Positions 47,601 through 59,700 of a DNA stretch of 64,000 nt are shown piece after piece. Position 1 is the stretch's first letter; the number at the start of each line of letters is the position of its first letter. The DNA comes from Aphelocoma coerulescens (taxonomy: Eukaryota; Chordata; Aves; Passeriformes; Corvidae). Location: the NCBI RefSeq assembly GCF_041296385.1, contig NC_091017.1, positions 55,052,714-55,116,713 on the forward strand. Reading direction: 5' to 3'. The notes under the pieces are model-generated. The model worked only from the letters and a program-made list of their open reading frames with translations. It did no database searches and was not told the DNA's origin. A program made the position numbers and the translations under genes.

Positions 47601-49185
47601 AAAGCATCCAAGTAAGCTGAGTAACAGCAATTTACTCTTACATGAAAAAACAATTCTATGCAAAGGGAATCTAGTTAGTTTGTAAATTTTAATGCTGTTT
47701 TACAATATTACACTACATACCCTAGAAGAGGCAGGACAAATAAAGCTGAGCAGTAGACTGTGAACAAGCGGGAAATCCACATTGCTGTATCCAACTTGTT
47801 AGCCATCAGAAATTGCTACATAGGAAAAGAAAAAAAAGAAAAATAAAAAAGACCAGCCCCAAAAGAAGTCAGTATCTTAATATTTGCATACAATGAACAT
47901 TCTTCCCAGCTATACTGAATTTCAAGTCTTTCTCCAACCTCAAATATAAGCAAATTATAGCTTGAAGCAGAAAGCTTTTCTTTTGTTCTGTGATACTTGG
48001 CTCATACAATGTTACTAGCCAGATTAAAAATAGCTTGGCTTCCTCAGAACCAAGAGGCTCCTTTGTACAATACAATCAAATACAGTCATAAGAACTTCTA
48101 GAAAAATAGTTTTCCTATCCAAACACACCTCACTAAACAGTCAGCTTCACAAATGTTACCATATAGGGTCTCTAGACCTGACTGACTTTTGTATCTACTG
48201 CTTCAAGGTTTCTTTTAGAATACAATGCACACAGGTGGGGCTAAATCTCCACAATTCTTAGCAAGGGGGAAAAATACAGGGTCAGGTAAAGTTAGCAAAA
48301 CTACATTACAAGGAAAGTGGCATTGTTTTGGCCTACATACTCCTGGCCTTAAACAAGCAGAAACATTTTCATAGTAATGCTGCACCTCTCCTGTTGTTGA
48401 GCTCTCCCTAACTAAAGCCCTCCTCAGTCCTGAGATAGCCCCAGTGCCAGAAAGGCTGTCATGAAGCACAGAATGCTTTTGGCTATATGTGCCTCCGAGT
48501 CAAAACAACAGCTTCCTTCCACCTTAAAGAGCTACGGTTTTTTTCCAAATTTGGACCAGCTTTTGAAGATTTCTCTTCTCTGTATTCCTAGTGCATCTCC
48601 ATGGAAATGACCAGAAACCTACAAGCATCTTTATAATATGATCTCGTATCTTAATTGCACAATATAACTATAGAAATGCCATGAAGCTGTGTCAAGGCCA
48701 GGTTAGATTATCAGGAAAAGGTTTTTCACCCAGAGGGTTGCTGGGCAGTGGAACTGGTTCCCCAGGGTCAAGTACCACGCCTGTCTGAGTTCAAGCGTTT
48801 GGACAATGGTTTCAGGCACATGGTGTGACTTCTGGGGTGTCCTGTGCAGGGCCACAAATTGGACTCGATGATCCTTGTGGGTCCCTTTCAACTCAGCATA
48901 TTCTATGATTCTGTGAAATGCAGATGCTACTACATTTAATTACTTTCAGCTGAGCCATTTTCAAGAGCGGCGGCACCCTAATCGCACGCTTTCGATTGTG
49001 AAGCGAGAGCGGCTTCCCCCTGCCCGCACCCGGGCGCGCAGTGCCTCGCTGCCACCCCAGCAGGACCCCCCCGCCGCCGGAGCAGCACCGCGCCCGGCCC
49101 GGGCCCCTCAGGCCCGGGAGCTCCTTACCACGGCCCCGCCGCCGGCCCCGCCTGGCATGGGCCCGTTCTGCGTGGAGTCCGCCAT
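41551..49185 (-). CDS. TMEM33: TMEM33 (transmembrane protein 33), 7 coding exons, complete
   Basis: ER and nuclear-envelope multi-pass protein of the PER33/POM33 family; in animals it shapes ER tubules through reticulons and modulates the unfolded protein response. Coding exons 5' to 3': 49129-49185, 47721-47815, 47097-47284, 46059-46126, 45136-45269, 43111-43194, 41551-41680. All introns are GT-AG and the phases agree throughout. The product is 251 residues (human 247, as I recall). Seen: a Gly-rich N-terminus MADSTQNGPMPGG, a first membrane helix FTVYCSALFVLPLLG, a highly conserved block LHEAASFYQRALLANALTSA, a second helix around HYLLYSLIFVNSYPVT, a third around FLMPATVFMLF, and the C-terminus SRLAPTVA. 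The frame has no disruption. It is transcribed in the same direction as SLC30A9, which lies about 11.7 kb downstream, as in human. Confidence 0.97.
43111..43194 (-). CDS. TMEM33: TMEM33 exon 6
   Basis: Encodes residues 181-209, SGQGSLLQPFIYYRFLTLRY then SSRRNPYCR, the conserved cytosolic stretch. Acceptor TTTCAG, donor GTAAGT. Confidence 0.97.
43575..43599. repeat. Short perfect inverted repeat
   Basis: AAGTAGTCA and TGACTACTT flank a 7-base spacer GTGAGCC, giving a 9-bp hairpin stem in TMEM33 intron 5. Confidence 0.8.
43854..43912. repeat. Duplicated 27-bp unit, period 32
   Basis: TTTAGTGACTTAGGGCATGT plus ATTTAAA occurs twice without mismatch, separated by GTTAC, in TMEM33 intron 5. Confidence 0.92.
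45136..45269 (-). CDS. TMEM33: TMEM33 exon 5 (TM3)
   Basis: Encodes residues 137-181, ARSSNSLPFLRNLLEKLNAN, QQNILKFIACNEIFLMPATV and FMLF. Acceptor TTAAAG, donor GTAAGA. Confidence 0.97.
46059..46126 (-). CDS. TMEM33: TMEM33 exon 4
   Basis: Encodes residues 114-136, MSIFPVLLFSLLHAATYTKK then VLD. Acceptor CTTCAG, donor GTGAGT, phase 0 out. Confidence 0.96.
47097..47284 (-). CDS. TMEM33: TMEM33 exon 3 (core domain, TM2)
   Basis: Encodes residues 51-114, LHEAASFYQRALLANALTSA, LRLHQRLPHFQLSRAFLAQA, LLEDSCHYLLYSLIFVNSYP and VT. Identical to the human sequence as I remember it. Acceptor TTGCAG, donor GTATCC, phase 1 out. Confidence 0.98.
47721..47815 (-). CDS. TMEM33: TMEM33 exon 2 (TM1)
   Basis: Encodes residues 20-51, QFLMANKLDTAMWISRLFTV then YCSALFVLPLLG. 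Near identical to human. Acceptor ATGTAG, donor GTATGT, ends in phase 2. Confidence 0.97.
48690..48917 (+). mobile_element. CR1 LINE 3' end
   Basis: Reads GGCCAGGTTAGATTATCAGG, AAAAGGTTTTTCACCCAGAG, GGTTGCTGGGCAGTGGAACT and ends CAACTCAGCATATTCTATGA, TTCTGTGA, the CR1 3' terminus. It is in TMEM33 intron 1 about 40 bases from the CpG island, antisense to the gene. Confidence 0.92.
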
Positions 49186-49560
49186 GGCCGCACCTGCGGG
49201 GAGAGAAGCGCCTCAGTTTGTGGGACAGGGACGACCGCAGCCGCCGCCTCCCGAGCTCCCGGCCCGGCCGCGACCCACCGCAAGCGCCACACCGGGCACG
49301 GAACACGCTCCTGCGGAGCCGCACTCCCGGATGCAGCCGGACGCCACTTCCCGCGAACCGCGGGGCTGCCGGGCAATGTAGGCGGTGACTGGGACGCTCC
49401 CGACGGCGCTGGGCGGCGACGCGGGGATGTCCCGGCGTGATTGCGGCGGGTGCGGCGGTCCGGCTGCGGGGCGAGCCCGCTGGGCACGACGCTGGTCCCT
49501 TCCCCCGCTGTCCAGAGCAGCCCCAACGACAGGTGCTCAGCCCCGTCTGTAGGGTCTATT
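48960..49560 (-). promoter_or_regulatory. TMEM33: CpG-island promoter and 5' UTR of TMEM33
   Basis: CpG-dense block over exon 1 and upstream DNA, without a TATA box. Candidate sites upstream of the start: TTCCCGCGAA (49348-49357, E2F type) and, on the minus strand, CCTACATTGCCCGGCA (49367-49382), which resembles the ZNF143/Staf element ACTACAATTCCCAGCA at about 12 of 16 positions. Transcription start not resolvable by eye. Confidence 0.85.
49129..49185 (-). CDS. TMEM33: TMEM33 exon 1 (start)
   Basis: Encodes MADSTQNGPMPGGAGGGAV, starting at the ATG at 49183-49185 in GCGGCCATGG (strong Kozak). It ends at phase 0 before GTAAGG. A second Met at residue 10 is less likely as the start because human also begins MAD. 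Confidence 0.93.
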
Positions 49561-49862
49561 CAGGAGCACTTGTGTGCGGTGACAGCAACGGCAACACTAT
49601 TAATGCTCGCTTCGGCCCCAGTGTGGGGAGTGTTTGCTCACTGGAGGCCGACTGGATTTCCAGGGCTCTGGATTTCCACGGCAATCTGGCGAGGCTTAGT
49701 GCTGTGCATCAGCAATATAAACTGGAATCGTAGAGTCACAGGACCCAGGCAAGGCGCTCCGCAGTTCCCGGTGCTGCGGTAGCCCGGTGGTGTCACACAA
49801 AAACGGTGCGAGGTTGCGTCCCTGTGTTTTAGTGTCATTGATTCCCTATAATGTAAAAGCGG

Positions 49863-49914
49863 GAAAAAAAGAAAAAAGAAAAAAAGAAAAAAAGAAAAAA
49901 AAAAAAAAAAAAAA
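49863..49914. repeat. (GAAAAAA)n purine low-complexity tract
   Basis: A runs separated by single G residues, ending in a pure A run, just upstream of the TMEM33 CpG island. Confidence 0.9.
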
Positions 49915-50215
49915 GCGCAGCTTCAAAGCCACGTGTGCCTAGAGATTCGTACTATCAGCGGTACTACGTTAAAAAGCGGGATTTTTGAAAGAAGTTTCTG
50001 AAATCTTTGATCAGTAATCATTAAACCATAAAGTTAGGGAGCTTTACTCCAGTACACGTATATCAGCAACGTCTGACAGGAGAACTAAGCTGGATAGCAC
50101 AAAGCAGAAACAGCCTTCTGGTCACTCTCCAACATGTAGCAGATGTAATTTTCAAGGTCTTCGAAAGGTTTAATACTGCCTTCATTAATCTTTCCCTTGC
50201 CTTTAATATTGCTGA

Positions 50216-50235
50216 TTTTTTTTTTTTTTTTTTTT
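50216..50235. repeat. T20 homopolymer
   Basis: Twenty consecutive T on the plus strand. Equivalent to an A tail on the minus strand, but the sequence beside it matches no transcript I recognise. Confidence 0.85.
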
Positions 50236-53200
50236 GGTGCCGGATAGCTATGTGAACATGTTTCTGTTCTCAGTTGGAAGCCCGTAACTCGTCTGAAGTG
50301 GCATAAAGCAAAAGAAAACAAAATCCGGGCCTCGTGACCGATACCTTTGCCTTTTGGCTCATACGGCTTCATGTAGTTTGTGCTTGTGGCTTTCTCTCAA
50401 GGATGTGCAGCAGGTTCCCCCTTCTGGCAGCATGGGTTTCAGGACAGCAAGCCGTCTGTTCCAGGTTCTAATCGTTCCCAGATGCTTTCAATTCAATTAC
50501 TCTTTTAACAGCAAGAAAGATATATTCTTGCGACCAAGAATGTTGGAATCAACATCCGCAGTCAGCCTCGTTTCTGGCTTACGGGGATTAAGCTTGAAGA
50601 TTGATTGGAAGACGCTCAGGAAGAATGTGTAATGAAATATGTTGACAAGGAAAGGAGCAAAAGAGTCAGCTGATAGGGATTCTAATACCGTAACAATTAT
50701 AAATAATCTAAGTAATCTTAGGCTAGTTAACACTTTCAAATTGAAGATGCAGAACCTGATTTTCCACTTCTCTCTCCACCATTCATCTCTCACTCAGGTG
50801 ACTGAGAAGTAGGCACAAGATCTACCTCCTATTTCGGGACAGTTTTTCTGCAGGCGGAGGAGACTCTACTAAACAGCAGTAGAGAATTAGGACTCTCAGT
50901 GTGTCTGCTGGGCTTCTCAGGTGTATAATAAAAAGCCTGGCAAACATTTATGCTAAGCCAAAATAAAGAATACAAATATAGCCCAGTAAATTTAAGTTGA
51001 ACCATTACCAGTTCACTCCATTGCAAAATGAAATATTGATATATCCATGTGATTTGTTTAGATGCAGCTGAAACATGAAAACCTCTGAATGTTTCACTGA
51101 AATGTCACAAGGGAAAAAAATCTGGTCAGTGTTCAAGATTACTTGTATTTCTTAAATGAACCTAGGATGACAAGTGCATGTCTTTAGCAAGAGTGCTTTT
51201 TCACTTCTTAGCACTTGTAATTTAGGAAGTGCTCAATGCACTTGTATGCAAAGCATTCATTTCTATATTCTGGTTTGGTGTCTCTTGGTCTTAACAGCAA
51301 AAGTTTTCTTTCACAATTTTGCCTTAATTTCATTGAAATAGAATGTTAGCCATTATTTATTTACGAAAGTTAATGGATTAAAAAATGTCGTACTTTGGAA
51401 GATTTAATAAGAAATGTCCCTCTTCACCCTTTGCAACTATTCCCTTTTTTCTTCATACCAATCCTTATTTTCCTGACTTTCCCCTTTTGTTCTGTGCCTG
51501 TTATTGCTTCTTTGCTTCTTCTGTTGAGCACTTCAGACCATGCTACTGTTTAGTTTAACTTGAAAGAAGACACTAAATTATATCTTTAGAAATCAAATGT
51601 CAGCTATTGGCTTCTCCTTTTCCCAATTCTCCTCTGCTATGACACTGCTGATTGAGCAGACAGCAGGAGCAGAAATTGATCTGTGTGTTATTAATTATTT
51701 TGTTTCCAACAATTGTAAGGGGATTCTTCCATACCATCAAGGCACCCATTTGCTTTAATTGGTGATTGATAGTTCAGATATTTAAAAGAGTATGGTTATA
51801 ATGGTTGAGGACATACCTACCTCATTAGCAATATAGTCCCATTTCTCCACTGTGGCAGTCCAACACAATCAGCATGGACGTGGCTGAAATTTTAACTAAC
51901 ACTTCCATGTTTTCCCCCAATACATGTATACATGTATCAGAGAATTACTGATGGTAATGATATCTGGGATCACCTTGCTCTTAATTTAAAGAGTTATGGA
52001 TGCAAAGGGATGTATGTTCACCTTTTATGCCCAGATGTATACATCTACTTCCATGAATCCATTTTATGTCTCTGGGGAAAAAAATAAAGCACCTTACTAT
52101 GTCTGCAAAATAAGTCACACATTTTGGAATTATATGGAAGAAAATAGGAGTGCAATGCTTTACATTTGTTTAGCAAGGCTGAGACTCTCCAGAGGCAGTG
52201 CAAGTTTACTAATGCTCACAACATCACCATTAATTAGATGAAGTTCAATGTAGACTTTAGGTAAAAAAGGTTACTAATTTACTTGTAGGCACACAAGCAG
52301 TAGCATAACTGGGCTAGAAATGGAATATATAACACCAGAGCCACCATTGCTGGTTTTCTTCTTAGTCACTATGTGTTTTCAGATGAAATCATGCAAAACT
52401 CCATAGGCAATTTGAAGCCAGTTTGAATATCCAAAGAAGGCTCTGATGGTGTTTCAAATGAATTACTGATAACCTCATTACAGACACTATGGAAATACTT
52501 TATAAACAATAATTCTTAGTCAATGCATTTTGACAGCCATAATAAATACTTTATAGAACCAGTATTTTGCATTAAAGGTTGTTTTAAATTTGAATTTTTT
52601 ATTGTCTTTTTAGTAGCATCACCATCACAAGCATGCAATCTTTTGTCTCCAGTGGCGTCAACTCTCAATCATTTTAACAGACAATGATGTAGCATTGTTT
52701 AGGTTGTGTTCATCACCTTGCAGCAAGGGGCACTTGAGGTTCAGATAATGATTTATCTCTTTCGTCCTTCTTGATTTGAAAGAAGGTACTGTTGCTAGCA
52801 TCTGTATATAGTTTTCATTTATTTCAAATAAAAGAGAGAACATTCCTCCAAGATTGATAGGATTGCAGTTCCTCGTAGCCAAACTAGCTCCATTATTTGT
52901 ATCAGTAGTGTATAATGCAAAGATAAAATAAGTTTTTATGCAAAGCTGTAATGAACAATTTGGTTCTTGTTTGTGGTTGTCTCAAGCTGGCTATCCAAAT
53001 CTCAAGAAACAATAAAGGACATTGGGTAAATGCCTGTTACATTTTTCAGACAAAGAAACAGAAGTCTTCTGTCTCTACCAGATTGCGTTGTGATTTTTGC
53101 TGGATGGTCTGTAGCAATATCGAATATGTTCTTCTTTCTTTTCCCTTGCAGCTGGAGTTTCCATTTACTCACCCTTCCTGGAAGCATTACCCTTTTAATT

Positions 53201-56200
53201 ACTCAGTGTGTGTGCCAAAGCACTGAAAAAGAGAAGCCACAAGGTTTTTGAAGATGTGCGAAATAGATGTGCAAAATTTCTTCCAGCTGCTTTCTGTGTC
53301 AGCATTTTTATAACTCTCAGCATTTTGTTACATACCTATGTTATTAAAATAAATGACACAGAAGCTGCAAGTGTAGGCTTAAGACTGTAAAAACAAATAT
53401 GATAACATTATATATGTCTTTTGTAAGATTTGAGGTATTGCACAAGGATTGTCATGTGATTGAATCAGAGAGCAACCTTGCCAGTGTATTTTATTTGCAA
53501 TGTCCAACCCATTAGGGGCATGAAAAATATTGAAAATTTAAGAATGGAAAGAAAGATAGGCAAGTATTCTTTTAAAAATTAATTAAGGGAAGATTAGGAA
53601 GATTTTAGAAATCTGCAGCAAGAGACCATATCAACAAATGGAGGAACACAGTGAATTATAGATGTAAACTTTCGACTAGCTGTAGTGCCTGATTATAAAT
53701 ACCACAGCAGGAAAGATTGATAAGCATCATCTTGCAAGCTCAGAGAAGTATCTGAAAGTGTATTGATCATTGCTGAACTCAGTACTGGGTTCCTGGTAAA
53801 TGGCTTCCTTATCTTGTACTGATCACAGGCTACAATGAGGGAATGAAAAGAGGACAAGGGACAAAACCCCAAAGCTGTGAGCTTTCTCAAGAAGAAGTTC
53901 TGTTACAATGCAAGGAATGTTAGCTCTATGTATGCAGAGAAATGTGAAAAGAAATATTCCCTTTCTAAAATACTCTGTTATATGATCTGAGCAAAACCCC
54001 ATAAAGATTGATGACAGTAACACTTGACATGGTTCTGCACTAATAACTAAAAACTAATAACACTATAATCTGTGGTCCTGTTTTCTTCAGCAGAGATATT
54101 ATTATTACATTCTGCCACTCATTCAGTGCAAGCAGAAGTTTGCAGATAAATAATTAGGGTTGCAAGCTGTATAAACTGAATAAAAATGAACCACCAAGGA
54201 ATTTTTTGCTTTTACCTGAAGGTGACACAAGCCAAAGACCTCTTTTTGATGTAAGTGTACCAGCCAATATGTCAGGAATCCCATCCCATTCACATACAAA
54301 ACTTTTCTCACGCAACTACAATAAATGCGGGAGCTGCATATTTTTTGTTCTTGCACCCACAAAGTTGCCTCTGGTTTCATTCACAAGCATCTTTAGACCT
54401 TTGTTCATGTCTGTCCATATAATCTTCACTCTTACCATCATCATAAATGTCCTAGGCAGTAAAGGTGTACAGGTATATATAGAAGACCTTACTAAAATCA
54501 GAGGAGGCTTCAGAAAAAAGCTTTTGATTTTGGACAGTTTTTTACACAGTCTGGTATGTTTTCCTAACCAGGGTTTGAATTATCTAATTTATTATATTGC
54601 ATAAATTTTTCTTAATCTTTTAATACATACTCCAGGTACTGAATTTTCAAAAGCACTTTGCACTACAGATAAACTCTGAAATCAATAACTTTCTGCATTC
54701 TTTGTGAGATCCCATTCAGAAATTCAGTCACAGAAAACTGGGTGGGTGATTACGTGATAGGAATATGTGGAAGTATTTTTAACATTTGATATTGGATATT
54801 AAATTTTAAGCACAGTCGACTGACATGTCCACTGACATGTTCTACAGATATTTTATTGTTTGTTTTGGAGGTGGAAATATTTTTATTCATTCATGTTTAT
54901 TATTTACAGCATATCCAATTCCAGACATAGCAGGCAAGTGTTGCAGTTTATAAAATGAATCCCTCTTTTTTTTTATTTTATTCAATATAATTTGGTTAGA
55001 TTATTTTAAGTTTATAATCATTGCCAAAAAAAGGTATATGCATATTTTATCCAACTGTTTTTTGTAGCCACTGATAATCAATAACAGCTTAAAACTTAGA
55101 AAAGATAAAGAATACATGGAAAGACAATCAGGTTAATTAGATTTGTCCTTCCAAACACTCATAGGTAAAGTCCATCCATTTAAATCTGATTTAATCATGT
55201 GCTGAAGTGGCATGAAATTGAATGAAATCAAGCTGTCCATAGCCCAGAAATGTTCTTACTGAGATATAAAAATCCTCAAGGATACCAATTAGCCAGATAG
55301 TCTACTTGATAAGTCAAGGATAAGTTACTTGCTCAGTCACAAAGCTTCTGATTTATATATTAACAAGAGTGACTGGTAATGGAAGGATATTCTTTGAGGC
55401 TCATACCTTTTTATTGAATTCAGCCCTCCCTGCTGTGACTTTTGCAGAAAAGACCTATCCAACACTTATCCTTTAGCAATCTTTGCTGGTTTATATAGAG
55501 CCAGTAGTAAGTACTTCAGTAGGAAGGTAAAATACAGGGAGGTTCAGGCTCAAGGGAGATATTTAGCATTTACACAAGGAAAATTGTAAGCAATCAGGAG
55601 AGGGTCACAAGTAAAATGAAGAGTTAAACACTCAGCAAGATTATTGGCATGTATGACAGCTTTTGAAATGTAATAGTTCATGCATTATCAATCAGCAACT
55701 TGGAAGAGAAACACAGGGAATTCAGGGTATGTCTATAGAAAACCAAGTACACCCACTCTTAGTTTCTTCACTGAGGTTTAACAGGACTTTTGGTGAGTTA
55801 TACTGTTTATTCTTCCTGATAGGAATTTCAGTCAGTTGCACAGTTCAGAAAAGTAAGCAAATTCTCCTAATCGAAAGATAAAACTGAGATTTTAAAAAAA
55901 CAATATTCTTTAAGTTTGCTTTACATTACAGTTGGTCCAAGACCACTACAAATAATTCTCACATGACACTGTTGTTTTTATCTTCATGGATGACATTAGG
56001 AAAAGGGTCTTTATTAAAAACCTTGAAATATTAAAAATTCTGGCAAGCTCATCACATGATTCCTTCAGAGTCTTATCTGCAGCAAGAAACAATGTGCAGA
56101 TGTAAAATTTAAAATAATTCTGACAGGAGCTGGGAAAAAAGTTCTGGAAGTTCACCCAATTGACTGCATTCAATGCAGACATTCAATGATTGCATGGGTA

Positions 56201-56659
56201 ATACCCCAGGAAAGATGCTTTAAGGAAAAGAAACCCAGACAGTTCTCAGCATAATTCCTCTGGCAACCCACTGGGGAGGCAGAAGTTATGAGAAAACGTC
56301 CTCAGCAGGTAAATTCATGATGAGTGAAGTAGGAAACATGGGAAGATTCTTGGGCACTAAAAGTTATTTATGATAAGGATTTTGAGCTGTATTCTAGGAT
56401 TAAGACTCACAGTACGGAAAAAAAAGAAAATGGGATAAGAAGATGAAAAGGGAAAAGTTTCATTTGTACACTAATTTTAATACAGTTTTAAAAAATCCCA
56501 AAAAACAACAGAAAGAGAGGTATTAAAATAGCTAAAGAAACATCAGTATGGAGAAGGTTGAATTGTAAGAAGAAAGCTCTAGCAGGCTTAGTGACAGGAA
56601 TGTGCTTGACAAATGAGAGATGAACAGTAAGAAATGAGAGAATAATTTACAAGCAGCAG

Positions 56660-56775
56660 GATATGAATCTGTGTCCTTGAAGATTTTCAAGATTCAGCTG
56701 TAGTCCTGCTTCAAGGGGGGCGGTTGGACCACCTAGTCACTGGGGTCCCTTCCAATCAATATTTGTTAGGTTTTG
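56660..56775 (+). mobile_element. CR1 LINE 3' fragment
   Basis: Reads TCCTTGAAGATTTTCAAGAT, CAGCTGTAGTCCTGCTTCAA, GGTTGGACCACCTAGTCACT and GGGGTCCCTTCCAATCAATA, matching the CR1 3' end consensus with some decay and a degraded terminus. Confidence 0.85.
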
Positions 56776-59700
56776 TGCAAAGGGAGAATCTTAAGCAGCA
56801 AAAATGAAGAAGAAACTGGAACAACTAATGATGGGTGTGACACCCACCATTGTCAGAATAACAAGTACCTCATGGAGTAGCAGATGTTGTTAAGAGGTAC
56901 TGAAGGATAAGGAGTCTTAAGGATTCATAGGAGTTAAAGTGATGAGTAACAGTGAAGGTTAATAACAGAATAAATGTTTTCATGAATTCCATCGTTATGA
57001 GAAGTTTTGATTTCTAAGATACAGGAACAAGAATATAGGTTATTTGTATCCATACAGCACAGCTATTCTGAAGTGCTACAGCTCACAGATTTCCTCATCA
57101 ATACTGCATCAAAAACCTGAGCTGCTATACCAGTCTTGGGTTTGGAAGTAAGATATGTTCTAATATAACTACTTGTTGAAAATAACACTGGACTAAACAG
57201 TTGCAAGTTGACATGATCCAAAAAAAGTTTAATAAATAAAAGGGATTTCTCTAATATTTTTAATTTATACAAGAATATCCATCAATAAATTAAGTAAATG
57301 ACAGTGAGGTCATCCATTCAGAGAAATTCAAGTAAAAGTAAAATAATTTTTTTTTTAAAAATATGCTATATCAGAACATCTGTAACCCCTTCCCTAGTCT
57401 TTTAAAATGGCCAGGAGGAAAAAAATTCTCAATATTAGGGAGTGTAGGCTGGTGGTATAAGTTAAAAAATAAGGAACTGAAACAGATTATAAAGATTTGT
57501 ATTCTTCAGAAGAGTAGCAGATTTTATGAGAGGACAGTAGAAGAGAATTTCTCTGTATTAGGTATCAGCAGGACAGGCATGCAACTAATTAGGTTGAAGT
57601 TGATATAAAAATGAGTATAAATTGCTAATCATGTATTTAGAGTAGAAACAAGAAGAATCTGTAAGATCCTTACAGTGAAAACAGTGGAATTAAAACATGT
57701 GAATACTCTTAAAATAGAGTTTAGTAAATTTATACATCTTGAAAACCCAGATAATTCCTTCTGGGCTGTTAAGAGCAAAGTCTCCAAATCATCCATGGAG
57801 GGTTTGGGTTAATTGTACCCATTAACTGGGGAGGTGTGAACAGCATCAAACGTGATTGTTTTTACTGTTTTGTTTTAAAGGACACTATGAACAAACCACA
57901 AAATGAAGAGGATTTCAGTGGTTAGTGCACCCTTTGAGAACTGCTGCTGCTAGTGCTGATACACTAAAACTCTAAATAATAATTAATTTTTCATAGCAAA
58001 AGTGTTTCTCCATAATGCATATTTATTCATTTGTGATTTTATTTTAATAATCTCAAAAATGTTACAATTCTGCAATTTTTGAGAGAAAACAATTTTGCAA
58101 GATGTCTGTAAAAAAAGCATCTCTGAGGTTCTGTGACTAAAATGAGATGCCATAGTGGACTCCATAGTCAAATGATTAGAATTTCCCTAAAAATTTGCCC
58201 CCTGCCTTCAAGCTGGAGACAAAATTCTCTTAGAAGTGTCTAGAAAACAAGTCACAAGGCGTGAGAACAGTCTGTCAATGCTGTCTCCAAGCACAAGGTA
58301 AAATCCTGACTTTCATCTGAATTTCAAAACACCAATCTCTCAAACTTCACTGAGTTTCCAGTCTTTGGCTTCCTTTTGAATCTCTTTTGGGCACCAAGGA
58401 AGTCAGAACCTCATTCATCAGCTATAATCCCAAGATCAACTTCTCCTCAGTACCACATGGATGCTTTGCACCTAAGGCACAGCTGAGCTAACAGCCTGAA
58501 ATATGGACAGAGACCAGGTCACAGAGCTTGTCCTCTTGAAATTCACAATAAAGATGTGGCACTTTTGGCCAGGACACCAAACATTCATTCAGTTAACATG
58601 GTGCTGTTGCCCGTGACTCAGATAAGGATGCTGTCAGACCTGTAGAGTTCAAAACATAGTAACCATAAAAGGTCTGACTGCTCACAGAACCTGCTTCCTC
58701 AAGAATGTTTTCTAGTGTGTCCATTTTTATGAAGACCTCGGCTCAAAAGAAACAACTAAAGATGTTTTCCCAGCAAAAATACGGATATTGGTAACATCTT
58801 CTCATCTAATGACCTTACTGTGCCATAAATGGCAGTGTACGCTTCTAACTTTTAAATATGATCCGTGTTTTACAGCAGTTTTATACTAGAGGTGCCTCAG
58901 GCATAAACCATGAAATTTAATTATTTTCACTTGTGAGCACCAGCTCATGCAACAAAATAAAACTTGTGTCAATCAATTATTTATTTGTCTTGGCTTTACA
59001 TATGCCTATCAGAGGATTTATCATGTAGCAATAGAACTGGAAAATAATAATTCAAAAGTGAAACATGGATGAGTCAGAAAATAATATAAATAAGAATTTG
59101 GAGATCTAACTGTGACTTTTGATTAATGTTAAAATTATGAGTGAATCATCAGATTAGTACATTTCTATTCCTAAAGTGTTTTACCTCTAATTAGAATGTA
59201 ATTTTAAATAGCCTTGTGATACATGAAGAAAATCAGCATTAGAAAATAAATAGATTGTTGTCCTCCACTTGGTCAAATACATGCCTATCATGAGGACACA
59301 AATGTCTTTTATATCCTTCTGTCAGGGTGATATCCTGTGTGCTAGTGCACGGCCTAGAGAAGAGATGAAATTCTGCAAAACTAATAAAAATGAGAATGGA
59401 GGACCAAACAGCAGGTAAAGAGAAAGGCATGGTTAGTGGTCAAATTTATTATTTTCTGCCAAAAGTAAAAGCTGGGTTTTCACATCTCATCTGAAGACGC
59501 CACATCTTGCCCAACAAGGGGTAGCAGGGCCAGAAGACAGATCTGTTTTCATTATGTCCCTGTCAGTGCTGGAAGGCCTCACAATTGATTCTGTTGTGAT
59601 AACGATATCATATCAGATGCAATTCAAGTCTTCCTCTCACTAAACCCCAGTGAATGAACCTCAGTAACATAGCAAATCAGTGGTAACCTTGGTTTTGAAA

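Larger units (their letters stand above)
47285..49128 (-). other. TMEM33 introns 2 and 1
   Basis: Intron 2 (47285-47720) is plain AT-rich sequence. Intron 1 (47816-49128) holds an A-rich patch just past exon 2, a CR1 copy (48690-48917) and, at its 5' end, the edge of the CpG island. Confidence 0.75.

Noticed and set aside
48215..48469. 84-codon minus-strand frame in TMEM33 intron 1
   Set aside because: Suspected old repeat remnant, but no landmark sequence allowed a firm call and no protein match was seen.
48893..49526. Long open frames on both strands in the TMEM33 CpG island
   Set aside because: Same compositional effect; only the short MADST exon has homology and a proper splice site.
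50085..50372. 95-codon minus-strand frame including a Lys run
   Set aside because: The Lys run is the T20 homopolymer read backwards. The remainder has no recognisable similarity, and homopolymers of this length are unstable in coding DNA.
53040..53390. Overlapping plus-strand frames next to a good acceptor-like CTTTCTTTTCCCTTGCAG
   Set aside because: No donor or second exon fits, and neither frame resembles a known protein; acceptor-like tracts are common.
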